64,000 nucleotides of DNA from Pseudomonadota bacterium (GTDB lineage Bacteria > Chloroflexota > UBA5177 > JAJPKF01), in NCBI GenBank assembly GCA_021323865.1, contig JAJPKF010000014.1:49993-113992 (forward strand), in the 5' to 3' direction. Positions within the stretch are counted from its first letter, which is position 1. Each line of letters opens with the position of its first letter. The notes under the pieces were generated by a model that was not told where the DNA came from, did not search any database, and saw nothing but the letters and a program-made list of their open reading frames with translations. This document shows positions 25,174-33,419 of this stretch, in pieces. The translations under genes were made by a program, and so were the position numbers.

Positions 25174-25983
25174 GTGCGAGTGGCCGTCGAGCAGGATTCA
25201 GCCTTGAGGCCCTCCGGGGGGACTCGAACCCGACTGCTGGCGGCCGGCTCGGGCGCAACCGCAAGGCGCCTGGCGAAGGAGCTGACGGGAAGGGGCTTTG
25301 ACGTGGTCGTCGCGCCGGTGTTGACCCTCAAGCTGCTCCCGGAGGCGATTCCTTGGGATCTGGCCCAGTTTGATTGGATCGTCTTCGCCAGCGTGGCGGC
25401 GGTCGAGACCCTCGAGAGCCGTCTCACGGAGTTGAGAGGGGCGGTAGGGGAGGGACGGCTCCTTCTCGCCACGGCAGGGCCCCGCACCGCGAGCGCCCTA
25501 ACGGAGGTGGGGCTGATCTCTACCATCACGTCTGAACGGGGGGCTCTGGGGCTGGCCGAGGCCATGGAGCCACTGCCGGCATCGCGCATTCTCGTCCTTC
25601 AGTCGACGCGAAGCGACTCAGTGCTTGGGGACCACCTATCGAATGCCGGCCATCAGGTTACGTGCGCGGTTGTCTACCGAACCTCGATCGACGAAGCGGC
25701 CGTGACCGCGGCCGTCGAAGACATTCGGTCTGACCGCTTCGATGTCGTGGTTCTCTTGAGCCCTTCGGCGGCGCATGCCATCCTCGATACGCTGCTCCGC
25801 GGCAGCCTCGGCCGGCGTCCGGCGATGGTGTCCATGGGAGAAAAGACCGCCGCGGCGGTGAAGCGCCGCATTGGTAATGATGCAGGCTGGATCACGACGG
25901 TTGCCCCCCGTCCGACGGCCGACGGCATCGCGGAGGCTGTCGCGTCTCTGCGGCTGGCCCTGGCTGCGAACAGGTCGGAGTGA
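25174..25983 (+). CDS. hemD: Uroporphyrinogen-III synthase
   Basis: 269 residues from GTG 25174; a GTG at 25147 is an alternative. The later start is favoured because TATGAT lies 6 nt before it, which fits a leaderless transcript, and no ribosome binding site is seen. The two-lobed HemD pattern is seen: RGFDVVVAPVLTLKLLPE, FDWIVFASVAAVETLESRL, LLATAGPRTASALTEVGL, RILVLQSTRSDSVLGDHL, VVYRTSIDE, and FDVVVLLSPSAAHAILD. The enzyme cyclises hydroxymethylbilane in tetrapyrrole (heme/cobalamin) synthesis. No other hem genes are adjacent. Confidence 0.85.
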   Translation: MRVAVEQDSALRPSGGTRTRLLAAGSGATARRLAKELTGRGFDVVVAPVLTLKLLPEAIPWDLAQFDWIVFASVAAVETLESRLTELRGAVGEGRLLLATAGPRTASALTEVGLISTITSERGALGLAEAMEPLPASRILVLQSTRSDSVLGDHLSNAGHQVTCAVVYRTSIDEAAVTAAVEDIRSDRFDVVVLLSPSAAHAILDTLLRGSLGRRPAMVSMGEKTAAAVKRRIGNDAGWITTVAPRPTADGIAEAVASLRLALAANRSE

Positions 25984-25989
25984 GCGGGG

Positions 25990-26130
25990 TTGCGGATCGG
26001 GGTTCTGGCGGTAGCCCTGGTGCTCAGCCTGGCGCTGTCAGTCGTGCTCACGGCGATCTTGCACACCTTCGTGGTGATCGGGCTGCTGCCGCTGCTCTTT
26101 GTTCCATTCGCCATCCGCCGGCGCGGCTAG
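25990..26130 (+). CDS. 46-aa single-span membrane micro-protein (candidate)
   Basis: Starts at TTG 25990, 6 nt after the hemD stop and in the same frame, with GGAG about 9 nt upstream. The reading is almost entirely hydrophobic (VLAVALVLSLALSVVLTAIL, then FVVIGLLPLLFVPFAI) and ends in a basic RRRG, i.e. one or two membrane helices with a positive C-terminus. Third codon positions are mostly G or C as in neighbouring genes. No family is recognised. It may be read through coupling to hemD. Confidence 0.45.
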   Translation: MRIGVLAVALVLSLALSVVLTAILHTFVVIGLLPLLFVPFAIRRRG

Positions 26131-26206
26131 CGTCGAGTCGTCTCGCCTGAGATCGGGCTCCATGCAACGGTTTCCCACGTCTTAAATCGTGGCCGGACGG
26201 CCGCCT

Positions 26207-26235
26207 TTGAGCGTAACCGGCTCACGAAATACAAT
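26207..26235 (+). promoter_or_regulatory. Sigma-70-like promoter of the subtilase gene
   Basis: TTGAGC (26207-26212), a 17-nt spacer and TACAAT (26230-26235) form one of the best consensus promoters in the window. The predicted start near 26242 leaves a roughly 55-nt leader with AGGAGG at 26283-26288 before the GTG start. Confidence 0.65.
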
Positions 26236-26296
26236 GGGCAACTGACGTCCGCTGGAGCGCCACGACGCCAGACCGACTCTCCAGGAGGACGCCATC

Positions 26297-29200
26297 GTGA
26301 AGCCGCTCGCTATGCGGTGTCTCTCGGCCGGTTCGCTCATCGCTCTCGTTACCCTTGCATTCGGCCAGGTCTCGCTGGGACCGGTCGCCGCGTCGTCGGC
26401 TCTTCGACTCTCAGGGGTTGCCGGGCGGGCTGAAACCAATCTCATTGCTCCCGTTTCGCCGGCACAAATTCGCCGGCTCTCCGCCACTCCCACCCAGCGC
26501 ATGGTCATCATTCTGCGAAGCCAGTTCTCCGCGCTTCGCGGTCGGACCGTCTCGGCCCTCACGGCACGCCGTGAGATGACGACGAGAGCCCAGCGCCCGC
26601 TGCTCCATGAGCTTCGACAGGTGCATGCGCGCGAGGTTGAGCCGTTTCACATCATCGACGCCATTCGGGCCACGGTATCCGTGAACGAGCTTCGCTACCT
26701 TCGCTCGCAGCCGCTTGTTCGGGCGGTCGTGCCGGATATGGTTATCCCCGCTCCACGGCAGATGAATCACGCTGTTTCCGCGAGGGCGGTGGGTGTGAGC
26801 CGAACCGGAAAGGCCTCCTGCACGCCTTCTCTGGAGCCGGAAGCGCTGCAGCTCACCCAGACTGCGTACCGGAACCGTCACCGTCATCAGGCACTGAATC
26901 TGGTCACGGGCAAGGGTGTCACGGTCGCTTATCTCGCCGACGGCATCAACATCAACAACCCGGACTTTATCCGCGCTAACGGCAAGCACGTCTTCGTCGA
27001 TTACAAGGACTTCAGCGGTGACGGCCCCAATGCCCCGACCCCGGGAGGAGAAGCATTCACCGACGCCGGCTCCATCGCCGCACAGGGACGGGAGGTCTAC
27101 AGTCTCAACTCGTTCTTGAACAAGGGGCACGCCGCAGCCGGCTGCCCCAATATTCGAATTATGGGTACCGCTCCAGGCGCTTCACTCATGGGCCTCAAAG
27201 TCTTCGGCCAGCTTGGCGCCTTCGAGTCTTCCTTTGTGGCGGCCATTCAGTACGCCGTCGATCACGGCGCGGGGGTGATCAACGAGTCATTCGGCGGTTA
27301 CTCCTATCCCGATAACCGCCTCGATCCGACCTCGCTGGCCGACAAGCAGGCCGTGGCGGATGGCGTGGTGGTAACGGTCTCGTCAGGTGATGCCGGCACC
27401 GCGGGTGCCCTGGGGCCACCCGCCACATTGCCGCAGGTGATCACGGTCGGCGCCTCGACTCAGTTTCGGGCCTACAAGCAGACGCTCTTCGCCGGCGATC
27501 AGCTCGGCAAGGGAGGGTACCTGAGCGACAATATCTCCTCACTCAGCTCGGGAGGCATCACCCAGGGCGGCGGCGGAGGAGTGGACGTGGTGGCTCCCGG
27601 AGACCTCGGATGGGGCCTCTGCGACGCCAACACCAAGCTGTATGCAGACTGCCTGGGAAACAACGGCAAGCCCTCGCCGATTCAGCTCACGGGCGGCACC
27701 AGTGAGTCTGCCCCACTGACCGCTGGAGAGGCGGCGCTCGTCATCGAGGCCTACCGTGGCGCCCACCACGGCAAGTCACCGTCTCCGGCAGTGGTGAAGC
27801 AGATCATCATGAGCACCGCGGTCGATCTCGGCGAGCCCTCCTATGAGCAGGGAGCCGGGCTGATCGACTCGCTCCGGGCCGTCAACGCGGCGATCTCCTA
27901 CAACGCGAGCCGCCGCCAAGGTGATGCGTTGCTGGTGACGCCCAGCACCCTATCTGCTTCCGGAGCTGCCGGATCGACGAAGACGTTCCACATCCATGTG
28001 ACCAACGACGGCTCCGTCAGTCAGGTGGTTCAGCCGCAGCTGCAGGCATTCGGCTCGCCGACCTATCACCATTCGTACGGCATCCAGCTCGATCCGAGGT
28101 CGAAGCACACCTTTGTGGACGAGATCGGGGTCAAGCGTGCCTACGTCATCCAGAAGTTCCAGGTTCCTTCCGGTGCCCAGCGGCTGGATGCCTCAATCGC
28201 CTGGGATGTCGCGGCAGATCCGTCAGGCTTGGCGCGCGTGACCCTCTTTGATCCCAAGGGCGATATCGCCGCCTACTCACTGCCTCAGGATCTCGGGCCG
28301 CCCGTGCCGTTCAGCGGGTACGGCCATGTTGACGTTCGGTTCCCCGCTTCGGGAACGTGGGAGGCTCTCATATGGACGAAGGCCGCCCCCTCCAGCTCCT
28401 CCTATAAGGGCGGCGTCACCCTAGACGTTTCCACCTCAAACCAACACTCGGTCGCCCACGTTTCTCCGGCAAAGGCAACGCTGGGTCCCGGACAGTCACG
28501 CTCCTTTTCGATCCGAACCAAGATCGGCCATGTCTCCGGGGATCTCAATGGCGAGGTAACTATTGGTGGCCCGCGTGGCGCCGGAGCGAGTAGTCAGGCG
28601 GGGGCCGTGCCCGTCACGCTGCGCAGCCTGATTCCGCTCGGCTCTCATGGCGGTACGTTCGACGGAACTTTGACCGGAGGGAACGGCCGGCCGGGTGCGC
28701 CCGGGCAGGTCCTGACCTACCAGTTCAGGGTTCCGTCCCGACTGAAGAGCTTGGGCCTCAATACGTCGATCAAGGACAACCACTACAACCTGGAAGGTGT
28801 CCTGGTCAACCCCTCCGGCATGCCGGTGAACGTCGAGAGCACCATCACTAAGGTCAACACGAATCAAAGCAGCGACAGCTTCGGCCTGCCTACCCGGTAC
28901 ACCAACACGATGCAATTCTTCCAGGCCAACCCGAGCGGTGGCCTCTGGAAGTTCGTCGTTTTCATCAACAACAACATCTCTGGGGTTCACAACACGCTGC
29001 CAATCGACGGTCGTATCAGCTTCAACACCGTCGACGTGACCGCATCGGGCCTGCCGCAGTCGCCGAAGGTCAGACTGGGGCTCGGCTCGAAGGAGTCGGT
29101 GAGCGTGCACATCAAGAACACAGGGAACACCGCCAAGAGCTACTTTGTCGATCCCAGACTCAACCAGACCGCGCCGCTTTCCCTGGGCGGCGGGGTCGTT

Positions 29201-29803
29201 ACGGTTCCTTTTGACCCCTCCAACAGCGGTACGCCGGTTTTCCTGGTGCCCCCCCTCACGACCCAATTCACGGTTCTGGCCGAATCCTCCGCGCCCAAGC
29301 CGCCCGTCAGCATCGACGTGGTCAACGCCAACGGCGCGCCACCCTATGGCGAGGTCGGCTCCCCCGAGGTTTCCGGCTATCCCTTCATCGATCCGGGGAC
29401 CGGCGACAGCGCCTCGATCGCCACGCTGAGCGGCTCGCAGGTTCCCTTTGGGTTCTGGCTAGCTCTTCCGAGTGAGATTGGGCCGTTCAGCAAGCCGGCG
29501 CCCAACCGTTCGGTCAACATCGGTGCGCTGGCAACGACCAAGATCTTCGATGTCGGGGCGACCCCCGCGACCGGAGACCTCTGGGCCATCGCCGCAAACG
29601 AGTCGTCCCATGCCTATAAGCCCTTGGTGCTCCAGCCGGGAAAGAGCGGCACGATCACCGTCCGCATTCAGCCCAGCGCTCCGGCGGGCACGTCGATTCA
29701 TGGGGTGCTCTACGTTGACGCAGCGGCCATCGACAGCAACTTCCTGATCACGGGAAGTGGGGATCAGGTCGCCTTGCTCCCGTACAGCTACACCGTCAAG
29801 TAG
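26297..29803 (+). CDS. Secreted S8-family (subtilisin-like) serine protease, very large
   Basis: 1168 residues, GTG start behind AGGAGG. An N-terminal signal (CLSAGSLIALVTLAFGQVSL) leads into an inhibitor-like prosegment (about residues 60-150). The protease domain spans roughly 200-540: VTVAYLADGININNPDF (Asp region), NKGHAAAG (His region), VINESFGGYS (oxyanion Asn) and GGTSESAPLTAGEAALV (nucleophile Ser). The Asp box reads A-D-G where subtilisins have D-T-G, so the aspartate is displaced by one position; I believe this is shared by a subfamily. About 600 further residues form beta-rich modules (SKTFHIHVTNDGSVSQ-like and repeated NTGNTAKSYFVDP), probably substrate or wall binding. No sortase or membrane anchor is seen. 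Confidence 0.85.
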   Translation: MKPLAMRCLSAGSLIALVTLAFGQVSLGPVAASSALRLSGVAGRAETNLIAPVSPAQIRRLSATPTQRMVIILRSQFSALRGRTVSALTARREMTTRAQRPLLHELRQVHAREVEPFHIIDAIRATVSVNELRYLRSQPLVRAVVPDMVIPAPRQMNHAVSARAVGVSRTGKASCTPSLEPEALQLTQTAYRNRHRHQALNLVTGKGVTVAYLADGININNPDFIRANGKHVFVDYKDFSGDGPNAPTPGGEAFTDAGSIAAQGREVYSLNSFLNKGHAAAGCPNIRIMGTAPGASLMGLKVFGQLGAFESSFVAAIQYAVDHGAGVINESFGGYSYPDNRLDPTSLADKQAVADGVVVTVSSGDAGTAGALGPPATLPQVITVGASTQFRAYKQTLFAGDQLGKGGYLSDNISSLSSGGITQGGGGGVDVVAPGDLGWGLCDANTKLYADCLGNNGKPSPIQLTGGTSESAPLTAGEAALVIEAYRGAHHGKSPSPAVVKQIIMSTAVDLGEPSYEQGAGLIDSLRAVNAAISYNASRRQGDALLVTPSTLSASGAAGSTKTFHIHVTNDGSVSQVVQPQLQAFGSPTYHHSYGIQLDPRSKHTFVDEIGVKRAYVIQKFQVPSGAQRLDASIAWDVAADPSGLARVTLFDPKGDIAAYSLPQDLGPPVPFSGYGHVDVRFPASGTWEALIWTKAAPSSSSYKGGVTLDVSTSNQHSVAHVSPAKATLGPGQSRSFSIRTKIGHVSGDLNGEVTIGGPRGAGASSQAGAVPVTLRSLIPLGSHGGTFDGTLTGGNGRPGAPGQVLTYQFRVPSRLKSLGLNTSIKDNHYNLEGVLVNPSGMPVNVESTITKVNTNQSSDSFGLPTRYTNTMQFFQANPSGGLWKFVVFINNNISGVHNTLPIDGRISFNTVDVTASGLPQSPKVRLGLGSKESVSVHIKNTGNTAKSYFVDPRLNQTAPLSLGGGVVTVPFDPSNSGTPVFLVPPLTTQFTVLAESSAPKPPVSIDVVNANGAPPYGEVGSPEVSGYPFIDPGTGDSASIATLSGSQVPFGFWLALPSEIGPFSKPAPNRSVNIGALATTKIFDVGATPATGDLWAIAANESSHAYKPLVLQPGKSGTITVRIQPSAPAGTSIHGVLYVDAAAIDSNFLITGSGDQVALLPYSYTVK

Positions 29804-30603
29804 CGCCGAGAGTGAGCGCCTGCCCATCCGAGGGCACGGGCGGGCAGGCGCTCCTCGTGGCCAATCCACTCCCGACCGGTGGACCGGTTGAGCCGGCTGA
29901 GTTTCAGTGCGCCCAGCTCGATGACACAGTAAGCCCCGGCGATCACGGAGGGCGGGTTGCCGATGGGCACGTGGAGAACGGGGGCCGATGCCGCCCAGGT
30001 CCAGCTGCCAAGTCCCGTCCCCATGAGCTCGAGGAGCGAGGTCACGGCGAAGGCCCCCACGTATGTGGCGCCTGAAGGGGTTCGCAGGATCCACAGAAAG
30101 ATGGGCAGCAGGATAAGCCCCAGGAGATCCGGGCGGTGTGCCAGCCACACGGAGACCGTGACCCCGAGCAGTGCCCAACCGATGGCGACCCCCGACGCGA
30201 GCCGCGCGAAGAGGCGCCCGTGCGACTGCATCAACGGGGTGCGGCCCCAGGTGAGCGCAAAGAGATAGATCAGCCCATGCCCGGGAGGGACGAACAGCGG
30301 GATGTTGTGAAGCCGGTAGCGGTACACACCCCACAAGACCGAGCAGTCGAGCTCGACAAGGGTGGCCAGCAGCACCAGAAGCCATACCTGCCGGCGCTCG
30401 AGTGGTGACGATGCGCGGAGTGCGAACGCGAGCACTCCGAAGGTGATGAGCCCAATGATCGACTGCATGAGCAGGCTGTGCGTCAGCATGTCGAGCAGCA
30501 GCAGGCCGGCCATATACGCAAGCAGAAACAGGTGGAACCCGTAGGGACGTGCCACTCGCACCGCTTGCCTCACGCCGTACATGCCCGCCTCGAACAACCT
30601 CAT
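29788..30603 (-). CDS. Multi-pass membrane protein of unknown function
   Basis: 271 residues from the ATG at 30603; the open frame extends upstream but turns into non-hydrophobic noise. Seven to eight hydrophobic segments are visible (FHLFLLAYMAGLLLLDMLTH, IIGLITFGVLAFAL, VWLLVLLATLVELDCSVL, ASGVAIGWALLGVTVSVWLA, LLGLILLPIFLWIL). Conserved-looking polar positions lie in ELDCSVLWGVYRYRLHNIP and PPGHGLIYLFALTWG. I know this kind of protein only as conserved hypothetical. It converges on the subtilase gene and overlaps its 3' end by 16 bp. Confidence 0.65.
   Translation of the reverse strand: MRLFEAGMYGVRQAVRVARPYGFHLFLLAYMAGLLLLDMLTHSLLMQSIIGLITFGVLAFALRASSPLERRQVWLLVLLATLVELDCSVLWGVYRYRLHNIPLFVPPGHGLIYLFALTWGRTPLMQSHGRLFARLASGVAIGWALLGVTVSVWLAHRPDLLGLILLPIFLWILRTPSGATYVGAFAVTSLLELMGTGLGSWTWAASAPVLHVPIGNPPSVIAGAYCVIELGALKLSRLNRSTGREWIGHEERLPARALGWAGAHSRRYLTV
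29814..29853. terminator. Inverted repeat, possible bidirectional terminator
   Basis: A perfect 12-bp inverted repeat GAGCGCCTGCCC (29814-29825) / GGGCAGGCGCTC (29842-29853) with a 16-nt loop lies 11 bp after the subtilase stop. It sits within the last codons of the convergent membrane-protein gene. No T-run follows on either strand, so terminator function is uncertain. Confidence 0.4.
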
Positions 30604-30683
30604 GATCAGACAGTAGCGCACCCGTCTTCCGGAGGTCTTCCGCCCTCCGTTGTGGACTAGATTGGGGCGCAAGGCGGGGGCAC

Positions 30684-33215
30684 ATGTCTCTGGATCAGTA
30701 CGTCGAGAAACGCCACCTGGACCAAACGCCGGAACCGATTGGCGGTGAGCCGTCCGCCGGCCTACCCAGCTTCGTGGTTCAGCTGCATCGAGCCACGCGG
30801 CTGCACTACGACTTCCGCCTGGAAGCTGACGGCGTGCTGAAGAGCTGGGCAGTACCCAAAGGCCCATCTCAAAACCCGGCCGACAAGCGGCTGGCGATGA
30901 TGGTCGAAGACCATCCGCTGGACTACCGCGCGTTCGAGGGCATCATTCCCAAGGGCAACTATGGCGCCGGCACGGTCATGGTCTGGGATCAAGGGACCTA
31001 TGCCACACCTGGGGCGACGTCTCGCGAGGATATCGAGCACGAGGTGAAGGTGGGCCTGCACAAGGGGCACGTGGCAGTGTTTCTGAGTGGCCAGAAGCTG
31101 CGAGGCCTGTTCGACATCATTCACCTGAAGGGACGGGAGGAGAACGCCTGGCTGTTGGTCAAACGTCAGGACGAGTTCGCATCGGAAGAGAGCGGCCTCG
31201 ATCGAGACCGTTCGGTGCAGAGCGGCCGCACGCTGGAGGAGATCAAGGCGGGGGCGCCGGCCGCGGGTGAGGTCTGGTACAGCGATCGTCTTCCCGAGCG
31301 CTTCGCTATCGACGATGCGCCGCGGGGCGAGATGCCTCGCGGCGTCCGGCCAATGCTGGCGACGGAAGTGGATGCGCCATTCGACCGAGAGGGATGGCTG
31401 TTTGAAGTCAAGTGGGACGGCTATAGAGCGATTGCCGAGGTCGAGGCGGCAGGGGATGTCCGGCTCTACTCCCGCAACCAGCTGTCGTTTGAGGCTAATT
31501 ATCCGGCCATTGTGTCGCAGCTCAAGCTTCTGGGTCACGCCGCCGTTCTCGACGGAGAGATCGTGGTGGTGGACGAAGAGGGACGCTCACACTTTCAGTG
31601 GCTACAGGATTACCAGAAGGGCCACCGAGGCACGCTGCTCTACTACGTCTTCGACCTCCTCTATCTGGACGGCCACGATTTGCGCGAGCTGCCTCTTCGC
31701 CGGCGGAAGGAGGTCCTGCGTCGGCTTCTGGGCGACCAAGGCGGATTGGTGCGATTGAGCGATCACGTGGAGGACCGCGGATGCGCCTTCTTCGAGGCCG
31801 TCAGCCGGCAGCAGCTCGAGGGCATGCTGGCGAAGGACGGCGCGTCACCCTACCGACCTGGCAGGCGAACCTCCGAATGGCTCAAGGTCAAGCGGCTGCT
31901 GCACACGGCGGCGGTGGTGGGAGGGTTCACCGAGCCCCGCAACAGCCGTAAGCACTTCGGTGCTCTGGTGCTCGGCGTCTACGATGGGGACCATCTGCTC
32001 TACGTCGGCCACACTGGCGGCGGGTTCGACGAGCCGACACTGGCCGGCCTGATCGAGCGTCTCCAACCCTTGAAGACAGAGACGTGTCCCTTCAAGGAAG
32101 TGCCAAAGACGAACATGCCGGTGACCTGGGTGGAACCCCGTATCGTCTGCCAGGTTGCCTTTCGCCAGTGGACAGAGTCCGGAATCCTACGTCAGCCCGT
32201 GTTCGAGCATGTCTGTCCAGATCTCGATCCGCGCACTGTTCATCGAGAAGAGCGGGTCGAGCCGCCACCGGAGCAGGCGGCGCGTCAGTTCCCGGTCCGG
32301 ACCAAGGCGGAGAGCCTCACGGTCGGCGGTCACCGGCTGCAGCTTACCAACCTGGACAAGGTGTTCTGGCCGGAGGAAGGGCTGACCAAGGGAGACCTCA
32401 TCTCCTACTACCGGGACATCGCTCCGTTCATCCTGCCCTATTTGAAGGATAGGCCCGAGTCGCTGCACCGGCACCCCAACGGCATCACGCAGAAGGGGTT
32501 CTTCCAGAAGGACATGCCCAAGGAGACGCCGGACTGGATCGAAACCTGCTCCATCCACTCCCCCTCCCACGGCAAGAACGTTCGCTACCTGCTCTGTCAG
32601 GAAGAGGCGACGCTCATCTACCTGGCCAATCTTGCCTGCATCGAGATCAACCCATGGAACTCCCGGACCGAGTCTTTGGACCGGCCGGACTACATCGTTA
32701 TCGACCTTGATCCGCTCGACGTGACCTTCACGACGGTCGTGGAGGCTGCGGTCGTCGTTCGACGCGTGCTCGACCAGCTGGAGGTACCCTCGTATCCCAA
32801 GACATCGGGATCAAAGGGCATTCACATCTACGTGCCCATGGGCGCTCGCTATGGCTACGACCAGGGGAAGCAGTTCGCCGAACTGATCGCCGGGCTTGTG
32901 CACGCACAACTTCCGGCGACCACCAGTGTCGAACGCATGCCCGCCCGCAGGCGGGGGAGGGTCTATCTCGATTTCCTGCAGAACCGTGATGGGCAGACCC
33001 TCGCGGCGCCCTACAGCGCAAGGCCCAAGCCTGGCGCGACCGTCTCCACACCCCTGCGCTGGGACGAGGTCACTCCGTCGCTGGATCCCCGGACGTTTGA
33101 CATTCGTTCTATCTTCGATCGATTGGACTCCATCGGAGACATCTGGGGCCCTGTTCTCAAGGACGGGATCGACCTGATCCCGGTGCTGCAACGGGTCCAG
33201 GAGCGGTTCGGGTGA
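30684..33215 (+). CDS. ligD: Multifunctional ATP-dependent DNA ligase LigD (PE-LIG-POL)
   Basis: 843 residues. The domain order is 3'-phosphoesterase (about 1-175: LHYDFRLEADGVLKSWAVPK, GNYGAGTVMVWDQG), ligase (about 215-520: Lys243 in EVKWDGYRA forms the lysyl-AMP, VLDGEIVVVDEEG, ending in an OB-fold with VEPRIVCQVAFRQWT), and primase-polymerase (about 545-843: LDKVFWPEEGLTKGDL, DYIVIDLDPLD with the catalytic aspartates, KTSGSKGIHIYVP). This is the complete PE-LIG-POL arrangement described for Pseudomonas. It performs end-processing and sealing in non-homologous end joining with Ku. No ku gene is in the window. Confidence 0.96.
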   Translation: MSLDQYVEKRHLDQTPEPIGGEPSAGLPSFVVQLHRATRLHYDFRLEADGVLKSWAVPKGPSQNPADKRLAMMVEDHPLDYRAFEGIIPKGNYGAGTVMVWDQGTYATPGATSREDIEHEVKVGLHKGHVAVFLSGQKLRGLFDIIHLKGREENAWLLVKRQDEFASEESGLDRDRSVQSGRTLEEIKAGAPAAGEVWYSDRLPERFAIDDAPRGEMPRGVRPMLATEVDAPFDREGWLFEVKWDGYRAIAEVEAAGDVRLYSRNQLSFEANYPAIVSQLKLLGHAAVLDGEIVVVDEEGRSHFQWLQDYQKGHRGTLLYYVFDLLYLDGHDLRELPLRRRKEVLRRLLGDQGGLVRLSDHVEDRGCAFFEAVSRQQLEGMLAKDGASPYRPGRRTSEWLKVKRLLHTAAVVGGFTEPRNSRKHFGALVLGVYDGDHLLYVGHTGGGFDEPTLAGLIERLQPLKTETCPFKEVPKTNMPVTWVEPRIVCQVAFRQWTESGILRQPVFEHVCPDLDPRTVHREERVEPPPEQAARQFPVRTKAESLTVGGHRLQLTNLDKVFWPEEGLTKGDLISYYRDIAPFILPYLKDRPESLHRHPNGITQKGFFQKDMPKETPDWIETCSIHSPSHGKNVRYLLCQEEATLIYLANLACIEINPWNSRTESLDRPDYIVIDLDPLDVTFTTVVEAAVVVRRVLDQLEVPSYPKTSGSKGIHIYVPMGARYGYDQGKQFAELIAGLVHAQLPATTSVERMPARRRGRVYLDFLQNRDGQTLAAPYSARPKPGATVSTPLRWDEVTPSLDPRTFDIRSIFDRLDSIGDIWGPVLKDGIDLIPVLQRVQERFG

Positions 33216-33257
33216 CCCTCCAGCGGCTGCTCTGCATGTTTGCGTGATGCGCGTGTG

Positions 33258-33419
33258 ATGACGCTCGTGATGGCTCTGGTGTTGCTCTTGGCGCTGGTCC
33301 TTATCGCCATGATGATGTCACTGGGGGGCAATGAAGGGGCGGGAGTACTGGCCGGACCACCGAAGGCGAGCAGGACGCGCAAGCAGTGGCGGGCCATTCA
33401 GGGCGATCGTCTATCGTGA
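33258..33419 (+). CDS. 53-aa single-span membrane micro-protein (candidate)
   Basis: ATG at 33258. A hydrophobic segment (LVMALVLLLALVLIAMMMSL) is followed by a basic tail (PPKASRTRKQWRAIQ). There is no clear ribosome binding site, and the stop overlaps the end of the convergent moeA. The shape resembles the micro-protein after hemD, but the sequences are not alike. Support is composition only. Confidence 0.3.
   Translation: MTLVMALVLLLALVLIAMMMSLGGNEGAGVLAGPPKASRTRKQWRAIQGDRLS

Noticed and set aside
29459..30685. A 408-codon minus-strand open frame overlapping the membrane-protein gene
   Set aside because: Arg/Ala/His-rich, no hydrophobic or catalytic pattern; the alternative minus-strand frame (29788-30603) has a coherent multi-pass topology.
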